A stretch of DNA of 64,000 bases, from the NCBI GenBank assembly GCA_900618795.1, contig UYJD01000006.1, positions 1,716,519 through 1,780,518 on the forward strand, given 5' to 3'. The position numbers and the translations under genes were made by a program. The DNA comes from Cyanodermella asteris. Lineage: Eukaryota > Ascomycota > Lecanoromycetes > Ostropales > Stictidaceae. Every line of letters starts with the position of its first letter. Within the stretch, counting starts at the first letter, position 1. The notes below the pieces were generated by a model that worked only from the letters and a program-made list of their open reading frames with translations, made no database searches and was not told where the DNA came from. Of the stretch, positions 57,356 to 64,000 are shown piece by piece.

Positions 57356-58803
57356 GCATCGTCGATTTTTCCGTCTCTATCGACTTTGCTTGCTCGTGCG
57401 AGCATCTTGGGAAATTTCAGTGAGCGAGTTCAGACTAGGTTGAACCTTCTCCAGGGCGACTTTCCTCAGGCCACGCGGCGCATAAAGACCGTTGTTCGAG
57501 CGTTTGCATTGGCTCGCGGAGACGAAGAGCGGGAGACGACGCGTGTGTCTGTGTGAGCGGCATGTCCTCCCGCGGTCCGTCGTCAGCGGTCCGTTGCTAG
57601 CTGCCAAGACAGTGACTTTGAAGAAGCCCTTTGAATTGTGGCGGGTAGCTTGGCTTGCAGCTTCTTGGCCTGAGGGCACCCCGGTTTGAGTGCTGCAGGC
57701 GGCGACTGGCGAGCTTGAGAGGGAATGCATATGCGACTGAATCGCGCTTGGGCGTGCAAGAAGCTGCTCGATTTCGCAAGACGAGCATGTTCCCATGGGA
57801 TGATGAGTGCGGTCCGCAAAGTTCTTATTTCATGACCTTACGGCCGAAGAGCATTGTCAAGGTTCGGATCCTTGCCTGTCATACATGTACTATTAACAGT
57901 TGATTAAGCTCAATAAGCATACTCTGGACCAAATATGGGACAATCTTGAAGTGAACGTGCGTGAACATTAACGTGACGACTCAACTATTCAGCTAACCGA
58001 AGTTCACACGCTCAGCAGAGGCCCCCTGCAACTGGCCGGACTTTTGGCTCAAAGAGCCCCATCCGGGAGCCCAAAACTTGCTCTTCCCCGTTTGATCAGC
58101 TACCTGTTTCCCCGAGGGAGTTTGACTGATCATGCACGCGCTCGGACCTGCATATCTTGAAGCGATCCCCAATATTTGTCGCTTTCGGCCCAGGCGTGTA
58201 ATGTCTGCCGAAGTAAAATTCCTCCAGACGCTATACTTCGGCAATGATAAGAAACAGGAGGAGATTTCGGCCGACTGCACGCTTTAATCCCTGTCTGTGC
58301 GAATCTGTATCGAGATCGCCGAGCAGAAGAGAGAGGAGGGGCGGGGTGGAGTGCAGGATCTGGTGAAATGTTCGCTTATCGAGATTCTCTGTCATTGGTT
58401 CATGTGTTTGCAGGCCCTTGTGAACTTGCATCGTTATAAGCTTTATTTCATGAAATTCGGTAGCCATCAACAGCCTTTGGTCATGCGTTCCCTGTTCGGC
58501 TATGAATTTTGATCGAGGGAAGAGTCTTTGATTCCATGTCTTCGGTTATCATCCCTGGTGACATCCCACCTCGCGGGTGTTTGATCGAGCGCAGTGCCAA
58601 CTCATCTCCTTAGCCAGATTTCCCAAGCTCATCGTCTCCGCAAACCTCCGGTTCGGCCATGTGTTTCCGTTCCACCCTCCGATACACTGACCTCAGATTC
58701 CTTTCTTTACGACCTCACGCAAATCTCTCTCCTTTCCTCCCCGCCCCTTCTCCCGGTCTCCCTCTCTCCCTCTCTGTCCAAGCCTCATCTCACCGCACCC
58801 TCC
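57356..58803. other. spacer without a supported gene
   Basis: Overlapping short frames on both strands without motifs. Pyrimidine-rich sequence at about 58720-58830 lies downstream of the small minus-strand gene candidate. Confidence 0.45.
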
Positions 58804-59019
58804 TCACACACCCCCATCCCTCCTCTTCTCCGCCTCCTTGCACGCAAAATCGTTCCCCTTCGATTCGCCAGCTTGTATCAAGCTCGCAGACGTCGATCTG
58901 GTGGGTTTCGCTTTGCTGCCTGCATCCTGTGAGCCAGCGTCGGGGGATGGCGCGGGTGCGTAGTCCGTGGCCGTGGTGGCGGAACCGGCGCTGGTTTTGG
59001 ACGTCGCTGCGGCGGACAT
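58804..59019 (-). CDS. possible small protein or first exon, 71 aa
   Basis: ATG in an excellent context (ccaccATGtc). The product is Ala/Ser/Thr-rich at first, then charged (SLIQAGESKGNDFACKEAEK). The single Cys in the F-A-C-x2-A context recalls small CHCH-type mitochondrial proteins, but no second Cys pair follows before the stop. Near the stop a GGTGAG string could be a splice donor, so this may be exon 1 of a longer gene whose rest I could not find. Function unknown. Confidence 0.4.
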   Translation of the reverse strand: MSAAATSKTSAGSATTATDYAPAPSPDAGSQDAGSKAKPTRSTSASLIQAGESKGNDFACKEAEKRRDGGV

Positions 59020-60222
59020 GGTGGAATTGGGTGGGAGGTAAGTATACGTTTGCGAGGATGGTCGGGCAGCGGCGGTTGCGTTTGTGGGGTGGCGCCGCTG
59101 GGGCCGCTTGGGTTGGAGATGGGGTAACAGTTTGGCGGTCAGGGGTAGTGGGAGTCTTGAAGGTGGTCGGGTATGTGTCTTGTCGAAGTTGGGGTTGACA
59201 AGGTGGATTGTGGAGGAAGAGTGAGAGGAGCTGTGAGTCAGTTGACGGCGGCGCGTACGTCTGTCTTGTCAAAGTACTCAACTAGAACAGGAGAAGCTAT
59301 GATCTGGAAGAGAGGCTACAACTTGCAAGTTCGGATCATCAAGAACTCATGTCTCTTCTGGGGTGAGTGAAGATGAGAGGGCCGGCCAGGCCCCGATTTC
59401 ACGAGATGAAACAAGGCATGGCCCTTACTCAGGGTCCAACGGCCGGTGGTTGGCATTCATCATCCAAACTCGTAAGCAACCGTGATTCGTGTTCGACAGC
59501 TTGAAACCGAGCACAAACCAGGATTGAGTTTGATGCTGCTCAAGGCGTTGGTCTTCCGGTGGCCGTTTCGTTGGCCGAGCATGGTTGACGGAGACTGGGA
59601 CAGAATTTGTGAAAATAAGAGACTCGTCTGAGGCGAAAGTGTGTTTGTGCCCCGCTTAGCTGCCTACGTCATGCACGAACCGAGCCGAGCTGACTAACTA
59701 ACTCAATTCAGTTACCTTAACTCAACTTCTGACCTGAGAGTCCGAGACCCCCACCGTAAGCGCCACAATCTTGTTCTTGTATTCTTTCCGTGTAACATCT
59801 TTGGCTTGAGGGTTTTGTTTCTTTTGGTACTTGCATTTGCTGTTTTGCACTGTGTCTGGCATGTCTTCCTTCTGCTTTGACTCGAAATGGGTGTCTGCTC
59901 AACATGAGCGTCGTCCAAGAACGGACCTCGCGCCCATCCCACCCTGATCTGAGCTTGCCAAAGCCCCAAAGTCCAGACTTTTTATACCGGTTCTGCTGGC
60001 TACCAGGGTGGATTCTGTCTGTTCCAATCGATGTTACCGCCTTCACCTTCACCTCTAATCTGGCGACAAGGCAATCTCAGACCATGCAGCTGCCAGCGTC
60101 TTCGCAAAGCTCACTCTGGTAACGCAGTGCTTCACTTCCTCTATACTATCGACTGAATAGCATGCTGCGCTCACTGAGCGGGCACCTGCGACAACCCGTC
60201 TCTGGCTCACATCATCACAATC
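59020..60222. other. spacer, upstream region of the large gene
   Basis: No supported gene. It carries the promoter of the large unknown gene at its right end. Confidence 0.45.
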
Positions 60223-63200
60223 ATGGCCGAGCTTCTGCTGCCCATGCAGATTGACTGCTTCGTGCTCAACGAATCTGTATGTTCGCCGTCGTCGGCCGAC
60301 GATGCAAAGATTGCCCCCATCACGCAGCCGAACTACACATATCTGCGGTACGATCGCAAGTATTTGGCACCGGATATCCTTCGCCATACGGACCTGCACG
60401 CGACTGGGAAACCCGAGTCCAACTCGCGCATTTATGACTTGGGAAGTAATCAGCCGATAGCAGATCGTCAGGGCATCTACGTCCATTGGATGCTCCCGCG
60501 CCCATACCGTACGGGAGCAACTGCATCTAAACCGCCGGCTGCTGCAACTACGACCACTGGGGTGCAAGCCGGAATTAGTGGAGCTGGAACGACCACGGGC
60601 ACAGAAAGTACAGCTACCGATCCGCACGCGTCTGCAGAACCGACCAAAGGCAACGACGTCTACTTGAAGACACCTGCATTTCCTGATGTGCCAACAAGAT
60701 GGCTAGTCATCCGCCACACAGATCTCAAAACAGTCAAGCCCGAGGGCGCCGTGAAGAGGAATCTGATCCCTGAACTAACCGGCTGGGTCGTTGAGAGCGA
60801 CAGTGTGCGCCGCATCGACAAGATCGAGGACTTTGAGGATATACAGGCTGCGTTTGCTCCGTATATTGACCCTACTAGATCCAATGTGGATCGTACAGAT
60901 GGCACTCCCATCGATAAAATCAACGTCGACGTGCAAGCCGAAGTCTTTGTCGGTTCCAAATGGGATGTAGACAAATGGAACGAGAACAGCAATCGCGATC
61001 ATCTTCCCTCCATGAACTTGGGACAGAGCTCCAATTAGCTTCTGGCCGATTTCCAACCCCATAATGCAAACGTCTTCAGCATGATCGACAACCTCTACTA
61101 CAAAGACGGCGATTCAATAGCCCGCATGACCGAGGCAACTGTCAGCTACTTTGTGCTGGGTTGGCATTCAACGCCAGAAAAAGAGCTCTTTAACTTGCAA
61201 GATTCCACGCGCGATGACAGACTAAAGGACCTCAAGATCTTGCTGCAAGATCCAAATTCCTCTGATTCGGCCGCTTGGAAGAAGGAAAAGACGCCAGCAC
61301 GCACGTTCTGTCACGGTAGCAAGTATGAGGTGCTCTGGAATTCTGACAAAACACCTAAGATACCAGCGGATGACTACTGCCAATCTCTTATGGAGACATC
61401 GCGTTTGTCTGTTGGGACATCCCCTCTTGATTCAATTCTGGCTTATGTTCACGCCCACAAGACTGATCAAGATCTCAATGTCAAAAATCTGGCGAAGAGT
61501 CTGGAGACCATCGAAACGCTTCTCATAGCTCGTGACGAGGGCGTTGAGCCTCAACAAAGGGCTGCAAACATGGTGGCCACAGGCAATTTCAAACGTCAAG
61601 AAGGCGGTAGATATCTGTACCTAGCCGACAATCCAGAGACCACTAAAACGCCAACTCCAACCCCCCCTCCAGTCCCTACGCCGATCGTTTCTCCTGCAGA
61701 CCCGACAGCTCCAAAATCGCCCGATACCCACAAGATCCCATCACAAACCGACAAAGACACCATACGCCAGTTCAATCGTGCGTATACGAGTCTTGATACG
61801 CTAATCAGGTTGACTGCGAAGCTACGTTGGGACATGTTTGCTCTATGGTGGATCATCATCACGGATCTTGGCGACAATCGTCAACTCACCGTTCTACGTG
61901 ACAGCGCCGATACGTTGCGAGGAAATTTCAATCGAGTGGATGAGATGCTGAAGAAGCTGACCTTGGAAAAAGACAAGGGTACTTATGCGGGAGTATTCAC
62001 AGACAAAGACGATGGCACCATGAGCGAAAAAGAACGGGAGGAGCGTGACGCCTCTCGAGCCGCCATCCTTCTTCAGGCCAAAGCAGGTGTCATGCCCCCT
62101 TTCTACCAGCCAAACGACCCTACGCTTCTTGTTGCCAGTGTTCCGTCAGGATGGCCTCGTGATTTCCTCGACGACTTGAGTGCTCGAATTCGACCGCAGG
62201 CTCTTGGATCTCCGGAGATGTCTACCTTGCCCAAAGAATGGTCCCCATTCGTCGAGAAGATAGGTCCAAACCTTTCCACGGGCGTACTGGACGTCGTTAA
62301 AACTTTACTGGAAGAGTTTGCTGTCCTGCGGGCTGAAAGCTACGTACCTACTGCACCCAAATTCGCACCCCTGTACCATGACAGAGAGCCCGTTCTAAAG
62401 CCTCCATCGGATGTGACGGTTTCAGATACAGGAGATGCACATGATGACAAGCCGACTGGCCCTTGGCGTGATCGTTGGAATGCCAAACAGCCATTTTTCC
62501 CGCTGTATTTCGAATGGGAAATTGAATATGTTCATATTCCGTTTGAGTTTTGGCGGCTGGATGACACTACTTTGGATGGAGACAAAACCTCAAGATTGAG
62601 GTACAGCATCGAGACTGAAGAGTACCTCGAATATCTCAAGAATAGCGGCAAGAAGGAAGATCGACGCTCGCTTTCCGGACGGTCTCTGATTTTACCGCAG
62701 CCGAGCTTCTCTTTGAGATCTAAGATCGATGCGCTGTTGGCACAGCTTCCCAAGGATACCGTGGACAAATTGCTGCCTCAGGGCCTGCAGGATCTGATGA
62801 ATACGGCTCTGCAGCAGTTGCCGTTTCTCTCCTCTCCTCTGACTGGATTCACCGATCATCTACTTACACGACTACATGGGACACACGTGAAGCCGAACAA
62901 CAAAGGCCCGTCGGGCGAATCTGTACCGATCAAGATGGCGGTGGATATTGTGCCCAAGATCGGCCGCAAGTCGATTGTTGACAGAGACGACCTGTATCGC
63001 ATCCAAGCCGAATCAGATCTGACACCATACAGTTCGCTTGTACAGTATACTGACGATCATTACTCCACTTTCAAACCAGTAACACATGGCCAGTTTCGCT
63101 TCAAAAAGCTCAACATAATCGATAAGTTTGGGCAGGCTATTCATGCTTTCAACCCTGACATTAAAGCTACTGGCGGCTACAAAATCCCCTGCGTGAGCGA

Positions 63201-64000
63201 ATACTACCTTGCCCAGAAGTTATTCAAGCCCACAACCTTACCAAATGAGAAACCTCCGGATGGCTATGAATTCATGCAGCTTCCTCCACAGATCAATCAG
63301 CCTGCGCGTCTGAACGCGAATTTCGTGAGGCCATTCCGTCAGGAGGCCAAGAGCGAGCTCGTGTGGCAGCCGTTGACTGAATGGGACAATCCAGTCTGGG
63401 GCTGGGTGGTCATTAACTATGCAAACTACGGCCTTCAATTCTTCCTGCCGGATGGCACTTTTTACCGTGAAGTCCGAAAAGGAGGTCCTCGCGGTGCACA
63501 GGGTTCGACCGAGTGGTTGCCGTTCCCCCCGCCAACAAAGGATTTTTCCAAAGATACAGCAGTTAGGCAGTTGCAAAACTTGGTCGTGAAGCTCAGCAAT
63601 GATGCTACCTATCTTGAGTCTTTTGCTGACGTTATCGACACCTGTATGGCTACATTGCTTCCCGCCCCTGCCAGTTATGCGGGCCAGCAGAATGCTGCAG
63701 TTGGCCGGCCGCTCGCACTCGCCAACATGGGCTGGTCACTGGAGCTTGCCACAGAGCCATACCAGACGCAAGCACTTACAGGCTCGGCATCACTTCCTCG
63801 AAGACTGGCTAATCCTGATTCATATGATGACAGTCCATCTGACGAGAACCAGCGTTACTCCTTCAAAGTCAAGTTTGGCTCTCGAGAAAAACAATATGAT
63901 GCACTGGTCGGCTACTTTCCAACCAAAGCCCCGGTCACTGACGACGGCGACACGCTGAACCTCGACGAGTTTTACACGTACTACTCGACTACAGGAGACA
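60223..64000 (+). CDS. very large unrecognised protein (>1258 aa), one in-frame TAG, runs off right edge
   Basis: From the ATG at 60223 (tcATGgc) the frame is open to the window end except for a TAG at 61036-61038 (codon 272). Codon use and protein character are the same on both sides. Visible strings: DRQGIYVHWMLPRPYR (about 82-97), PTRWLVIRHTDLK, then after the stop LLADFQPHNANVFSMIDNLY, SYFVLGWHSTPEKELF, a Pro/Thr linker near residue 470, PLYFEWEIEYVHIPFEFW, and WGWVVINYANYGLQFFLPDG. No signal peptide or membrane segment. I recall fungal and bacterial proteins with similar GVYxHW-x-LP, NRWLV and LGWHS strings, all uncharacterised. The TAG stands where a Gln would be expected (SSN-x-LLADFQ). 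An in-frame 72-nt intron (GTAGAC...TTAG) is possible but lacks a branch site and would remove family-like sequence. Function unknown. Confidence 0.7.

Noticed and set aside
1-64000. CRISPR array, operon structure or bacterial ribosome-binding sites
   Set aside because: The window is eukaryotic: spliced genes, monocistronic layout and no regular spaced repeats.
1-64000. LTR elements, DNA transposons or other mobile elements
   Set aside because: No reverse transcriptase, integrase, transposase or paired terminal repeats recognised by eye; short or old copies could be missed.

Overview
The window is nuclear DNA of a filamentous ascomycete (Pezizomycotina; Dothideomycetes is my best guess, from gene content only). 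The evidence is short spliceosomal introns (51-241 nt) with CTGAC or CTAAC branch sites, fungal-only families (HET domain, fungal GH18 chitinase with LysM, DUF4202, quercetinase, MpaB-type oxygenase), and housekeeping genes matching Erb1, Ppn1, Fyv6/FAM192A and an Mdm1-type sorting nexin. There are no operons. Genes lie on both strands, separated by spacers of 0.2 to 7 kb.

Left part (1-30 kb) is gene-poor. It holds the 5' part of an Mdm1-like gene (minus, runs off the left edge), an orphan two-exon gene near 7 kb, a diverged 304-bp tandem duplication of a coding-like module near 9 kb, an MpaB-type oxygenase with an in-frame amber codon (10.1-11.4 kb), a tRNA-Tyr with a 12-nt intron, a bZIP factor with an uORF-bearing leader (17.1-18.1 kb), a GNAT-like gene whose 5' end is broken or unresolved (25.3-26.0 kb), and a four-exon MATE transporter (26.9-28.6 kb). 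Two spacers, 11.8-17.1 kb and 18.1-25.3 kb, contain no gene I can support.

Middle part (29.8-50 kb) is gene-dense: secreted quercetinase, Fyv6-like splicing factor, a 936-residue protein combining a Cys-rich zinc-binding start with a degenerate HExxH-like site, a secreted CBM18/GH18/LysM chitinase, a divergent DUF4202 / ERB1 pair sharing a 245-bp promoter, a small membrane protein, a six-cysteine small secreted protein, a decayed transcription-factor remnant next to a HET-domain gene, and a MAPEG protein.

Right part (50-64 kb) holds an assembly gap inside a poly-C tract, the vacuolar endopolyphosphatase Ppn1, a SAM-dependent methyltransferase, a possible small gene at 58.8 kb, and the start of a very large unrecognised gene (at least 1259 codons) that is open to the right edge except for one amber codon at codon 272.

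The most notable pattern is that four loci carry isolated nonsense codons or other breaks in otherwise conserved frames. At least two of these fit CAG-to-TAG changes. I cannot tell mutation, read-through and assembly error apart from sequence alone.
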